Part shown: positions 8,738 through 17,001 of the stretch, piece after piece
Numbering within the stretch: the stretch's first letter is position 1
Layout of the letters: each line of letters opens with the position of its first letter
NCBI RefSeq assembly: GCF_947496515.1
Contig: NZ_CANMDB010000017.1
Location: forward strand, 1-64,000
DNA length: 64,000 nt
From: an uncultured Roseobacter sp.
GTDB taxonomy: Bacteria; Pseudomonadota; Alphaproteobacteria; Rhodobacterales; Rhodobacteraceae
Reading direction: 5' to 3'
Translations under genes and position numbers: made by a program
The notes under the pieces: generated by a model
The model's database searches: none
Seen by the model: only the letters and a program-made list of their open reading frames with translations
Told to the model about the DNA's origin: nothing

Positions 8738-9687
8738 CCAAGGTTTTCATGGCCAGGCCCTTGCCGGAAGAGGTTCAGACCGCGGCGAAAGCGCTCTTTG
8801 ATGTCACAGTCCGCCAGGACACCGGACCGCTCACCGAGGCGGAGATGGCGACTGCGCTTACCGACTACGATGGGGTGATCCCTACCTTGGGCGATCTCTT
8901 CAGCGCCGAGATTTTCGCGGCACACCCCAACCCGCGCTGCCGCATCCTCGCAAACTTTGGCGTCGGTTTTAATCACATTGATGTGGGCGCTGCGCGACAG
9001 GCCGGAATCGTGGTGACAAACACGCCGGGTGCCGTGACGGATGCCACGGCGGACGTTGCATTGACGCTGATGCTGATGAGCGCGCGCCGCGCGGGCGAGG
9101 GCGAGCGTTTGCTGCGTGCGGGTCAGTGGGAGGGGTGGCATCCGACGCAACTGCTCGGCATGCATCTTGGGGGCAAGACGGTCGGTATCGTCGGGCTGGG
9201 CCGGATCGGTCAGGCCATTGCGCGCAGGTGCCATTTTGGCTTTGGGATGAATGTCGCCTATCACAGTCGCTCTCCCAAGTCGCTGGACTTTCCCGCCGTG
9301 GCCAAGGAAAGCCTCGTCGCGCTTGCTGAGGCGGTCGATGTTCTGGTGGTGGCTGTGCCGGGGGGAGACGAGACTCACCACCTGATTGATGCAGAGGTGC
9401 TGGGCGCCATGCGGGCCAGTGCACATCTGATCAATATCGCCCGCGGCAATGTCGTCGAAGAAGCTGCGCTAATCAACGCGCTGGCACTGGGTCAGATCGC
9501 TGGTGCAGGGCTCGATGTATACGAGTTCGAACCCAAGGTGCCCGAGACGCTGATTGCCATGGAAAACGTGACTTTGCTGCCACATCTGGGGACCGCGGCG
9601 CTGGGGGTCCGTGAGGAAATGGGGCTGATGACAGTCAAAAATCTCGACGCGTTCTTCAAAGACCAGCCCGTGCCCAATCCGGTATGA
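8734..9687 (+). CDS. D-2-hydroxyacid dehydrogenase (glyoxylate/hydroxypyruvate reductase type)
   Basis: A 317-residue NAD(P)-dependent reductase. N-terminal catalytic half: GVGFNHIDVGAARQAGI; nucleotide-binding loop GLGRIGQAIARR near residue 155; catalytic arginine in NIARGNVVEEAAL; glutamate in LDVYEFEP; and the catalytic histidine in LLPHLGTAA. The motifs fit the glyoxylate reductase/hydroxypyruvate reductase branch. The start is an unusual TTG at 8734: it overlaps the previous stop (TTGA), sits 5 bases after GAAGGAGGGCGG, and gives the expected MTKVFMARPLP. The exact substrate cannot be decided from the sequence. Confidence 0.93.
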   Translation: MTKVFMARPLPEEVQTAAKALFDVTVRQDTGPLTEAEMATALTDYDGVIPTLGDLFSAEIFAAHPNPRCRILANFGVGFNHIDVGAARQAGIVVTNTPGAVTDATADVALTLMLMSARRAGEGERLLRAGQWEGWHPTQLLGMHLGGKTVGIVGLGRIGQAIARRCHFGFGMNVAYHSRSPKSLDFPAVAKESLVALAEAVDVLVVAVPGGDETHHLIDAEVLGAMRASAHLINIARGNVVEEAALINALALGQIAGAGLDVYEFEPKVPETLIAMENVTLLPHLGTAALGVREEMGLMTVKNLDAFFKDQPVPNPV

Positions 9688-9751
9688 TGCTCAGTCCTGC
9701 GTCGCGGCAGGGCATGCTTCAGACGTGGCGGATGGGCTGAGCCCTGCTGTA

Positions 9752-10000
9752 TCAAACCTCCGGTGCATTTGGGTTGGGCAGCAGCGTCTTCTCGCTCGGT
9801 GTGCGGTCCCAGCTTGGGTCGTTTCGCTTGATCCTGCGGGAGATGACATAGGAGATCGGCCAAGATGCGACAATCGAGGCTGCTGCGCCTATGACCACTG
9901 GCCAGACTGAGTAATAGCCCATGACAAAGGCGGGGATAACGATGGCGCCGGTGATGACGGCGCCGACCATGAAGGTCAGTACGATGCTCAATCTGTCCAT
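9752..10000 (-). CDS. Small two-helix membrane protein, unknown function
   Basis: An 82-residue protein beginning MDRLSIVLTFMVGAVITGA. Two hydrophobic segments (about residues 7-28 and 32-53) are separated by GYYSVWP, and a basic stretch SRRIKRND precedes a polar tail, so the C-terminus is probably cytoplasmic. The ATG at 10000 has AGGAGA 8 bases upstream. It follows tdk on the same strand but is separated by 230 bases and a strong hairpin. I recognise the general type from roseobacter genomes but know no function. Confidence 0.75.
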   Translation of the reverse strand: MDRLSIVLTFMVGAVITGAIVIPAFVMGYYSVWPVVIGAAASIVASWPISYVISRRIKRNDPSWDRTPSEKTLLPNPNAPEV

Positions 10001-10097
10001 CTCTTTGCTCTCCTGATTCTGCACTGCGATAGGATAACGGCCAGAGGCGCGCAGAGGTTCCGCAGCGGCTGGATCTCGCAGAGCGGACGTCGGCAAG

Positions 10098-10130
10098 GGG
10101 CGAAAGGCCTTCGAAGGCCTTTTCGCGCCC
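10098..10130. repeat. Strong palindrome between tdk and the small membrane protein
   Basis: A near-perfect inverted repeat centred on TTCGAA: the arm GGGGCGAAAGGCCTT is met by its complement with one extra base pair, giving a stem of about 14 bp. It lies 103 bases after the tdk stop in the direction of tdk transcription. The T tract after the stem is weak, so it may be a terminator, an mRNA-stabilising hairpin or a repeat element. Confidence 0.6.
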
Positions 10131-10232
10131 AGGCTGAGAACGCGCACGCGGGATGGCTCGACGCGCTTTAGCGGACCCTGATCCATCCTTCGTGTCGTCT
10201 GGAGCCGGGCGGCCCCACCGGTTCCACGGCGA

Positions 10233-10823
10233 TCAGCTGTCCGGCCGGTCGCCGACCGCTTCCCGCCAATGGACACGGCAAAGCGACACGTAGGTCTCGT
10301 TACCGCCGATCTGCACCTGCGCCCCGTCCATGACAACCTTGCCCGCGCCGTCGCGGCGCACGACCATCGTGGCCTTTTTCCCGCAGTGGCAGATGGTGCG
10401 CACCTCGCGCATCTCATCGGCCAGCGCGAGCAGCGTTGCCGAGCCGGGAAAGAGCTTGCCTCGGAAGTCCACCCTCAGTCCAAAGCACATCACCGGGACC
10501 GAGAGATCATCGACCACGCGGGCAAGTTGCCAGACCTGTGCTTCGGTCAGAAACTGCGCTTCATCCACAAAGGCGCAGGCGATCGGTCCTGCCTGCTGTC
10601 TTGCGGCGATCTGCGCAAAGAGATCGCTGTCCCGCTCGAAGGTATCGGCCGCATCGTCGATACCGATGCGCGACGCGATCCGTCCGGCCCCCGCCCGATG
10701 GTCCAACCGTGCGGTCAGCAGATAGGGCTCCATCCCGCGTTCGCGGTAGTTGTAAGCGGCCTGCAGCAGGACGGTCGATTTGCCCGCGTTCATGGTTGAG
10801 TAGTGAAAATAGAGCTTGGCCAC
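10233..10823 (-). CDS. tdk: Thymidine kinase
   Basis: A 196-residue type II thymidine kinase that phosphorylates thymidine (and deoxyuridine) with ATP in the salvage pathway. Motifs: P-loop MNAGKSTVL at residues 11-19, the DEAQF Walker-B-like motif (residues about 88-92), the lasso-type zinc ligands CHCGKKA and CRVHW, and the thymidine-binding region GGNETYVSLCRVHW. The length is normal for the family. The ATG at 10823 starts MAKLYFHYSTMNAGKS, as in other proteobacteria. Confidence 0.97.
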   Translation of the reverse strand: MAKLYFHYSTMNAGKSTVLLQAAYNYRERGMEPYLLTARLDHRAGAGRIASRIGIDDAADTFERDSDLFAQIAARQQAGPIACAFVDEAQFLTEAQVWQLARVVDDLSVPVMCFGLRVDFRGKLFPGSATLLALADEMREVRTICHCGKKATMVVRRDGAGKVVMDGAQVQIGGNETYVSLCRVHWREAVGDRPDS

Positions 10824-11029
10824 GGCGCGCCGACCTTTCTGTTCGTGGCCTCTGGTCCGTGCATGCAGTCAGCCAAAAGCCTAGAATGTCTAAGTAGCGC
10901 TCCCGGACGGTGGGATAAACCAGGAAAAGTAACCTTGATCCGGCTACTTCCTTGTGACGCCGGAACACGACAGCGGGCCGGGCGCTCCCAGGGCGGCGGC
11001 TGGATCTTTGACAAATAGCGATATGCCTG

Positions 11030-11054
11030 CGCCTGCCGTACAGGGCGGCAGGCG
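11030..11054. repeat. Perfect 9-bp hairpin
   Basis: CGCCTGCCG (11030-11038) pairs perfectly with CGGCAGGCG (11046-11054) across a 7-base loop. No T tract follows on either strand, so it is not an ordinary intrinsic terminator; it lies about 135 bases upstream of the Rieske gene. Confidence 0.55.
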
Positions 11055-11100
11055 AGGCTCTGAACTGAACTTCGGCAGTCCGGGCGAAATCCGAAAAATG

Positions 11101-11129
11101 TTTGCATGCAAATGAAAAAACGATTGACA
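11101..11129 (+). promoter_or_regulatory. Palindromic operator-like site with adjacent TTGACA box
   Basis: TTTGCATGCAAA (11101-11112) is a perfect 12-bp palindrome, followed 11 bases later by a consensus -35 hexamer TTGACA (11124-11129), about 60 bases before the Rieske oxygenase ATG. No good -10 hexamer stands at the standard distance. The layout would suit an activator or repressor controlling the oxygenase/transporter operon; the regulator is not identified in the window. Confidence 0.45.
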
Positions 11130-11189
11130 CAAAGCGATCCGATGCGGCTCACTTTGGTCATTCGTTAACGAGACGGGGGCGTTCGCTGC

Positions 11190-12254
11190 ATGAGTTTTGT
11201 TCGAAACGCCTGGTATGTTGCCGGGTGGTCAAAAGACTTTGGCACCAGCCTGCGCGCGGTTGAGATTACGGGCCAGAATCTGGTGCTGTTTCGCGAAACG
11301 ACGGGCACGTTGCGCGCGTTGGAGGACCGCTGCCCGCACAGGTTGCTGCCGCTCTCCAAGGGCAAGCGGATCGGCGATACCATCCAGTGTGGCTATCACG
11401 GCATGACCTTTGACGGCACCGGCCAATGCGTCCGCGTGCCCGGCCAGCAGAACACGCCGCAAAGCGCTTATGTCGAGACCTTCCCGGTGGAGGAACGCCA
11501 CGGCGTGGTCTGGATCTGGATGGGCACGCCGGCGCTTGCGGATCCGGACGATATCTTTGATCTGCCGCAGTTCTCGCAACCCGGCTGGCATTTGCACCAC
11601 GGCGACGCCCTGCATATCCGCTCGCACTACCTCAACGTGGCGGAGAACCTCGTCGATCCGGCACATGTGAGCTTTGTGCACCCGACCACCCTGGGCAATG
11701 CGGCGTCGGAGAACGTGCCGGTGCATGTGTCCACCAGCGGCGCGGTGATCTCTGCCTGGCGATGGATCCGCGATGCGCCACCCATCGGCTTTTTCCAGAA
11801 GTTCGGCGGGTTTGACGGCAACGTGGACCGCTGGCACTATTACGATCTGCATTTGCCGTCGACGGCGGTGATTGATTTTGGCAGCATTGACACCGCGCTG
11901 GCGTGCTCGGAGGAGGACCGCAACAGGGGCGTGCGCGTCTTTGCGCTGCATTTCGTAACACCTGTGAATGAGCATCATACGATTGATCACTGGATGCACC
12001 TGCGCAACACTGAACCGGGAGAGGAGGCCGCCGCACAGATGGACGGGATGTTCCGGCAGGCCTTTGCCGAGGACAAGGAGATCCTGGAGGCGGTACATGC
12101 AAATGAACAGCGCCCGCAGCGCCGCCGACCCATCCGCATTGCCATTGACAAGGCACCCACCGTCTACCGCAAGCGCATCCGCGACCTGATCGCCGCCGAG
12201 GCCACCGAAGATCTGGGCGAGGCCGTCGCTCCCAGCTTTATCCAACACGACTGA
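11190..12254 (+). CDS. Rieske [2Fe-2S] oxygenase alpha subunit (vanillate demethylase-like)
   Basis: A 354-residue terminal oxygenase. The Rieske cluster ligands are C48-P-H50-R and C67-G-Y-H70. The mononuclear iron site shows NVAENLVDPAHVSFVH with D156, H159 and H164 in the usual D-x2-H-x4-H spacing. Overall length and the N-terminal FVRNAWYVAGWSKD resemble VanA/PobA-type O-demethylases or hydroxylases of aromatic acids. The matching reductase is not adjacent, so it must draw electrons from a component coded elsewhere. It lies 35 bases upstream of a Liv-type import operon, which suggests that the transported solute is its substrate (inference). Confidence 0.93.
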   Translation: MSFVRNAWYVAGWSKDFGTSLRAVEITGQNLVLFRETTGTLRALEDRCPHRLLPLSKGKRIGDTIQCGYHGMTFDGTGQCVRVPGQQNTPQSAYVETFPVEERHGVVWIWMGTPALADPDDIFDLPQFSQPGWHLHHGDALHIRSHYLNVAENLVDPAHVSFVHPTTLGNAASENVPVHVSTSGAVISAWRWIRDAPPIGFFQKFGGFDGNVDRWHYYDLHLPSTAVIDFGSIDTALACSEEDRNRGVRVFALHFVTPVNEHHTIDHWMHLRNTEPGEEAAAQMDGMFRQAFAEDKEILEAVHANEQRPQRRRPIRIAIDKAPTVYRKRIRDLIAAEATEDLGEAVAPSFIQHD

Positions 12255-12289
12255 TCAACGGTCGGGACATCACAGACAGAGAGGACACC

Positions 12290-13495
12290 ATGAAACGCAA
12301 GACATTCCTGAGAGGGCTCGCGGCGGCTGCCGCGCTGGTTGCCCTGCCGCTGCCCGCGCTCGCCCAAGACACCATCAAGATCGGCGAGATCAACCATTAC
12401 AAGCGCATGGCGGCCTTTGCAGGGCCCTACAAGATGGGGATCGAGCTGGCCGTGGAAGAAGTCAACGCCGCGGGCGGTGTGCTGGGCAAACCGCTGGAGT
12501 TCATCTTTCGCGATGATCAGGGTGAGCCCGGCGAGGCCGTCAAGATCGCCGAAGAGCTTATGACCCGCGAGGGCGCGGTGATGCTGACCGGGACGATCCT
12601 GTCGAACGTCGGTCTGGCGATCTCGTCCTTTGCGGGCGAAAAGGGCTATGTCTACCTCGCCTCCGAGCCGCTGGCCGACAGTCTGGTCTGGGCACAGGGC
12701 AATGCCTACACCTTCCGGCTGCGGTCCTCGACCTACATGCAGGCGGCGATGTTGGCAGAGGCCGCTGCCAAGACGGATGCAGTCCGCTTTGCCACCATCG
12801 CGCCCAACTATGCCTATGGCAAGGACGCGGTCGCGGCCTTCAAGGAGAACCTGCTGAGGCTCAAGCCAGAGGCAGAGTTTGTCGCCGAGCAGTGGCCCGC
12901 GCTCTTCAAGATCGACGCGGGCGCCGAGGTGCAGGCGCTGGAGCGCGCCAAACCCGATGCGATCTATAACGTCACCTTCGGCCCCGACCTGGCGAAATTC
13001 GTGCGCGACGGCACCGACCGCGGTCTGTTCGAAGGGCGGAATGTCTACGGCCTGCTATCGGGCGAGCCCGAGTACCTCGACCCACTGGGTGATGAGGCAC
13101 CCGAAGGTTGGACCGTGACCGGTTTTCCCTGGTATGATCTGAACGACGGCCCCGCGGGCGATTTCGTCGCCGCCTATCAGGCCCGCTATGACGACTACCC
13201 GCGCCTTGGCTCCATTGTCGGGTACATGACCGTTCAGTCCATTGCCGCGGCACTGGAACGCGCAGGTTCCACCGAGACGGAGGCCATCCGCGAAGCCTTC
13301 GAAGGGCTGGAAGTGGCCAGCGCCATGGGCGACATCACCTTCCGCGAGATCGACAACCAGTCCACCATGGGGGCATATGTGGGCGCCACCGCGCTGCAGG
13401 ACGGCAAGGGTGTGATGGTCGATTGGGAATACAAGGACGGCGCGAATTACCTGCCATCCGATGAGGAAGTGCGCGCACTGCGGCCCTCGCAGTAA
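12290..13495 (+). CDS. Liv-type ABC transporter periplasmic binding protein
   Basis: A 401-residue solute-binding protein of the branched-chain amino acid/amide family (Peripla_BP_6). It has a signal peptide, with cleavage expected after PALA near residue 25, followed by DTIKIGEINHYKRMAAFAGPYKMGIELAVEEVNAAGGVLGKPLE, typical for LivK-like proteins. Members bind amino acids, amides, urea or aromatic acids. The Rieske oxygenase upstream makes an aromatic or amide-like ligand plausible, but the sequence does not decide. It is followed by an intercistronic hairpin and then the membrane and ATPase genes. Confidence 0.93.
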   Translation: MKRKTFLRGLAAAAALVALPLPALAQDTIKIGEINHYKRMAAFAGPYKMGIELAVEEVNAAGGVLGKPLEFIFRDDQGEPGEAVKIAEELMTREGAVMLTGTILSNVGLAISSFAGEKGYVYLASEPLADSLVWAQGNAYTFRLRSSTYMQAAMLAEAAAKTDAVRFATIAPNYAYGKDAVAAFKENLLRLKPEAEFVAEQWPALFKIDAGAEVQALERAKPDAIYNVTFGPDLAKFVRDGTDRGLFEGRNVYGLLSGEPEYLDPLGDEAPEGWTVTGFPWYDLNDGPAGDFVAAYQARYDDYPRLGSIVGYMTVQSIAAALERAGSTETEAIREAFEGLEVASAMGDITFREIDNQSTMGAYVGATALQDGKGVMVDWEYKDGANYLPSDEEVRALRPSQ

Positions 13496-13518
13496 CGCTG
13501 ACCGCCCCTCGATCACGT

Positions 13519-13542
13519 GCAGCACGCCTCCGAGCGTGCTGC
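13519..13542 (+). repeat. Intercistronic hairpin in the liv-type operon
   Basis: GCAGCACGC (13519-13527) and GCGTGCTGC (13534-13542) form a perfect 9-bp stem with a 6-base loop, right after the binding-protein stop. There is no T tract. Such hairpins after a binding-protein gene commonly protect the upstream mRNA so that this protein is made in excess over the membrane parts. Confidence 0.7.
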
Positions 13543-13570
13543 CTCCTGTCGCCCCTAACCTCGGATACCC

Positions 13571-15430
13571 ATGGAATTCTTTGTCGCGCAGATACTGACA
13601 GGGCTGGCCAATGCCAGTTCGCTGTTCCTCGTGGCCTGTGGGCTGTCGCTGATTTTTGGTGTCACGCGGATCGTGAATTTCGCCCACGGCAGCCTCTATA
13701 TGTTGGGGGCCTATACCGGCTACACCTTCATGCAGGTGCTGCCGGGGGCCGTGGGGTTCTGGACGGCGATCCTGCTCGCCGGGCTGACCGTGGGGCTCAT
13801 CGGCATGCTGGTGGAGATGCTGGTGCTGCGGCCCGTCTACCGCGCGCCGGAGCTCTTTCAACTCGTCGCGACCTTCGGCGTGATCCTCGTGGTGCAGGAT
13901 CTGACGCTGATGATCTGGGGGCCGGAAGATCTGCTCGGTCCGCGCGCCCCCGGCCTGCGCGGTGTCTACCGGATCATGGGCGAGCCCATCCCGAAATACG
14001 ACATCGTGCTGCTGATCCTCACCCCTTTCGTGGCGCTGGCCCTGTGGTATCTGATCGCCCGTACAAGGGTCGGCGTGCTCGTCCGTGCCGCGACGCAAGA
14101 CCGCGAGATGGTGGGTGCCCTCGGCGTCAATCAGGCGTGGCTGTTTACGGGCGTCTTCGCCCTCGGCTCGGCACTCGCCGGCCTCGGTGGCGCGCTGCAA
14201 CTGCCCAAGGGCGGTGCCGACTTGCTGATGGATTTCACCATCCTCGCGCCCATCTTCGTCGTTGTCGTGATCGGTGGAATGGGCTCGCTGCCGGGGGCGT
14301 ATCTCGCCGCGATCCTTATCTCCGTCCTCAATGTCTTTGGTGTGACCTACCTGCCGCAATCCACACTGGTGCTGATGTATGTGGTCATGGTCGTGGTGCT
14401 GATGATCCGCCCCTACGGTCTGCTGGGCCGCGAGGAAGTTGCGGGCGAGCATGGTCAGGTGGGCGAGCCGGAAACGCCGATCAAGCCTGCCTCCGGTCCG
14501 GTGCGTCTGATGGTGATTGCGGGGCTCGCCGTGCTGGCGCTGGTGCCGGTCTTCGGCTCGACCTTCGCGCAGGTGCTGCTGACGGATATCGTGATCTTTT
14601 GTCTCTTCGCGGCAAGCCTCCACTTCCTTTTGGGGCTTGGCGGGCTCGTGAGCTTCGGGCACGCGGCCTATTACGGCGGCGGTGCCTACATCGCGGCCCT
14701 GATGGTCAAACACGCGGGCAGCCCGATGGAGGCCGCTTTTCTGCTGGCACCCCTGGGGGCGGGGCTTGCAGCACTGGCCATCGGCTGGGTTTGCCTGCGG
14801 CTGACGGGTGTTTACTTCGCCATGCTGACGCTGGCCTTTGCGCAGCTGATCTGGAGCCTCGTTTTCCAGTGGGGCGAGGTCACAGGCGGTGACGATGGTA
14901 TCGTCAATATCTGGCCCGCCGACTGGCTCAACGGCACCACGATCTATTACTATTTTGCGCTGGCGCTGTCCGTGGGCGGTATCATCGTCCTGCGTCACGT
15001 GGCCCATTCGCCTTTCGGCTATGCCTTGCGCGCCGCACGCGACAGCGCCCGGCAAGCCGAAGCGACCGGTATCGACACCCGCCGGGTGCAGCTGGTGGCC
15101 TTTGGCTTTGCCGGGATGATGGGAGGGGTGGCCGGGGGGCTCTTTGTCTTCTCAAAGGGCAGTGTCTTTCCCAACGAGTTGGAGATCGTGCGCAGCTTCG
15201 ACGCGCTGATCGTGGTCTTCCTTGGCGGCGTCAAGACACTGGCGGGCGGTGTTGCAGGGGGCGCATTCTTCAAAGGTATCGAGGATCTGCTGACTCGGTT
15301 TGAATATTGGCGGCTGGTGATGGGTCTGTTGATCATCTTCGTGGTTATCGTGGCACCCGAAGGCATCGTCGGCTCCTTGCGCAAGGCAGCCAGCCGGCTT
15401 GGTATTCTCAAAACGGCAGAGCAGACATGA
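13571..15430 (+). CDS. Fused LivH-LivM ABC permease
   Basis: A 619-residue protein in which the two Liv-type permeases, usually separate genes, are joined. Residues 1 to about 290 are LivH-like (FGVTRIVNFAHGSLYMLGAY near residue 28; GLGGALQLPKGG). After a short hydrophilic linker (about 290-310, EEVAGEHGQVGEPETP) the LivM-like half begins, with LGGLVSFGHAAYYGGGAY and the EAA-loop region LRAARDSARQAEATGI. Each half keeps its own set of membrane helices. The fused form exists in other alphaproteobacteria. Its stop overlaps the livG-like start by 4 bases. Confidence 0.93.
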   Translation: MEFFVAQILTGLANASSLFLVACGLSLIFGVTRIVNFAHGSLYMLGAYTGYTFMQVLPGAVGFWTAILLAGLTVGLIGMLVEMLVLRPVYRAPELFQLVATFGVILVVQDLTLMIWGPEDLLGPRAPGLRGVYRIMGEPIPKYDIVLLILTPFVALALWYLIARTRVGVLVRAATQDREMVGALGVNQAWLFTGVFALGSALAGLGGALQLPKGGADLLMDFTILAPIFVVVVIGGMGSLPGAYLAAILISVLNVFGVTYLPQSTLVLMYVVMVVVLMIRPYGLLGREEVAGEHGQVGEPETPIKPASGPVRLMVIAGLAVLALVPVFGSTFAQVLLTDIVIFCLFAASLHFLLGLGGLVSFGHAAYYGGGAYIAALMVKHAGSPMEAAFLLAPLGAGLAALAIGWVCLRLTGVYFAMLTLAFAQLIWSLVFQWGEVTGGDDGIVNIWPADWLNGTTIYYYFALALSVGGIIVLRHVAHSPFGYALRAARDSARQAEATGIDTRRVQLVAFGFAGMMGGVAGGLFVFSKGSVFPNELEIVRSFDALIVVFLGGVKTLAGGVAGGAFFKGIEDLLTRFEYWRLVMGLLIIFVVIVAPEGIVGSLRKAASRLGILKTAEQT

Positions 15431-16203
15431 GTGCGGTGCTCGAGACCTGCGGGCTGACCAAGACCTTCGGCGGGCTGACCGCGGTGGATGATGTGAGCTT
15501 TACGTTGGCCAAGGCTGAACTGCTGGCGCTGATCGGACCCAATGGCGCGGGCAAGAGTACGTGCTTCAACATGCTGATGGGTCAGCTTGCACCCTCGGCC
15601 GGGGAGGTGCTGCTGGCCGGTGCGCCGATCACCGGCCTCTCGCCCCGGCAGATATGGCGTAAGGGGGTCGGGCGCACCTTTCAGATCACCGCGACCTACA
15701 GCTCCATGACGGTGATCGAGAACGTGCAGATGGCGCTGCTGTCGCACCACGGCGAAGTCTTCCGCTTTCTCACCTTCGCCCACCGGATGCACCGGGAGGA
15801 GGCACTCGCGCTGCTCGACATGGTAGGGATGGCCGAGCAGGCGGACCGGCACTGTGCCGTGCTGGCCTACGGTGATCTCAAACGGATGGAGCTGGCGATT
15901 GCGCTGGCGCACGAGCCGCAGCTGCTGCTGATGGACGAGCCCACCGCCGGGATGGCACCGCGCGAGCGGATCGCCCTGATGGAACTGACAGCCAAGATCG
16001 TCGCGGACCGGGGTGTCAGCGTGCTCTTTACGGAACACGATATGGATGTGGTCTTTGCCCATGCCCACCGCATTATGGTGCTGAACCGCGGTGCTCTGAT
16101 CGCCGAAGGCTCCGCCGCTGAGATCCGGGGCAACCCGCTGGTGCAGGAAGTTTATCTGGGCGGTGGCACGGTCTTTGGCGCGGAGGAGACGGCGCATGCT
16201 TGA
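15427..16203 (+). CDS. Liv-type ABC transporter ATPase (LivG-like)
   Basis: A 258-residue ATPase: Walker A GPNGAGKST near residue 39, the LivG-type block RTFQITATYSSMTVIENV, the Walker B region LLLMDEPTAGMAP, and a switch histidine in FTEHDMDVVF. The usual LSGGQ signature is replaced by LAYGDLKRME (the family has LSYGxQRxLE), which is normal for this branch. The start at 15427 overlaps the permease stop (ATGA) and gives MSAVLETCGLTKTFGG. It works with the second ATPase below to power uptake through the fused permease. Confidence 0.94.
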   Translation: MSAVLETCGLTKTFGGLTAVDDVSFTLAKAELLALIGPNGAGKSTCFNMLMGQLAPSAGEVLLAGAPITGLSPRQIWRKGVGRTFQITATYSSMTVIENVQMALLSHHGEVFRFLTFAHRMHREEALALLDMVGMAEQADRHCAVLAYGDLKRMELAIALAHEPQLLLMDEPTAGMAPRERIALMELTAKIVADRGVSVLFTEHDMDVVFAHAHRIMVLNRGALIAEGSAAEIRGNPLVQEVYLGGGTVFGAEETAHA

Positions 16204-16897
16204 GGTCGAGCGCATCAACAGTTTTTACGGCAAGGCCCACGTGTTGCGCGATCTGTCCTTTTCTGCGCCGGGCGGTCAGGTGGTGGCGCTGCTCGGGCGC
16301 AATGGGGCGGGCAAGACCACGACAATTAAGTCGATCATGCAGCTTGTGCGCCCGGCTTCGGGGACCGTGCGTTTCGATGGCACACCGATCACCGGGCTGC
16401 CGCCGCACCGGATCGCCAAAATGGGGCTTGGCTACGTGCCGGAGGAGCGGCGCATCTTTACCGACCTGACCGTGGCGGAGAACCTGCTGGTGGGCCGTCA
16501 GCCGCCGCGCGCGGGGGCGCCCACCTGGACAGAAGACATGCTGTTCGATCTGTTTCCCAACCTCGCCGAGCGCCGCAACAACCGCGGCAAGGCACTGTCG
16601 GGCGGCGAACAGCAGATGCTGACGATCGCGCGGACACTCATGGGCAACCCGTCCGTCGTGCTGCTCGACGAGCCCAGCGAGGGCGTGGCCCCGGTGATCG
16701 TGGAGCAGATGGCACGAGTTATCCAGCAGCTCAAATCCGAAGGGCTGACAGTGCTCTTGTCCGAGCAGAACCTGCATTTCGCGCAGGCGGTGGCGGATCG
16801 GGCAGTGATCATCGAAAGCGGCGCGCAGGTTTATCACGGTACTTTGGAGGATCTGAAAGCGCATCCTGAAATCCGCGAGGCCTATCTGGCGGCCTGA
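16196..16897 (+). CDS. Liv-type ABC transporter ATPase (LivF-like)
   Basis: A 233-residue ATPase with Walker A GRNGAGKTT, LivF-type GLGYVPEERRIFTDLTVAENL, signature LSGGEQQML, Walker B VVLLDEPSEGVAP and LLSEQNLHFA. The start at 16196 follows GGAGGAG and overlaps the preceding gene by 8 bases. Last gene of the transporter operon; 104 bases separate it from the convergent gamma-glutamyltransferase-like gene. Confidence 0.94.
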   Translation: MLEVERINSFYGKAHVLRDLSFSAPGGQVVALLGRNGAGKTTTIKSIMQLVRPASGTVRFDGTPITGLPPHRIAKMGLGYVPEERRIFTDLTVAENLLVGRQPPRAGAPTWTEDMLFDLFPNLAERRNNRGKALSGGEQQMLTIARTLMGNPSVVLLDEPSEGVAPVIVEQMARVIQQLKSEGLTVLLSEQNLHFAQAVADRAVIIESGAQVYHGTLEDLKAHPEIREAYLAA

Positions 16898-17001
16898 GGT
16901 GCGCCGTATCCGACGGCAGCGCGGGTTACTGCGTCGGATTTGAGTTTATTTGGCAAGATGAAAGAGCAGGGCGGCGCGAGCGGACGCCGCGGGGTGCTGC
17001 G

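Larger units (their letters stand above)
10824..11189. other. Divergent promoter gap between tdk and the Rieske oxygenase
   Basis: No gene is supported here. The left part should carry the tdk promoter and the right part that of the Rieske gene. Two structured sites, listed separately, lie inside: a 9-bp-stem hairpin at 11030-11054 and a TTTGCATGCAAA palindrome beside a TTGACA box at 11101-11129. Confidence 0.6.

Noticed and set aside
9521-9540. GTTCGAA string resembling a tRNA T-loop
   Set aside because: It lies inside the hydroxyacid dehydrogenase coding sequence and no cloverleaf can be drawn around it.
13055-15055. Long minus-strand open frame opposite the binding protein and fused permease
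   Set aside because: It is rich in His, Arg, Gln and Gly, has no domain, and mirrors strong codon bias of the real genes on the plus strand.
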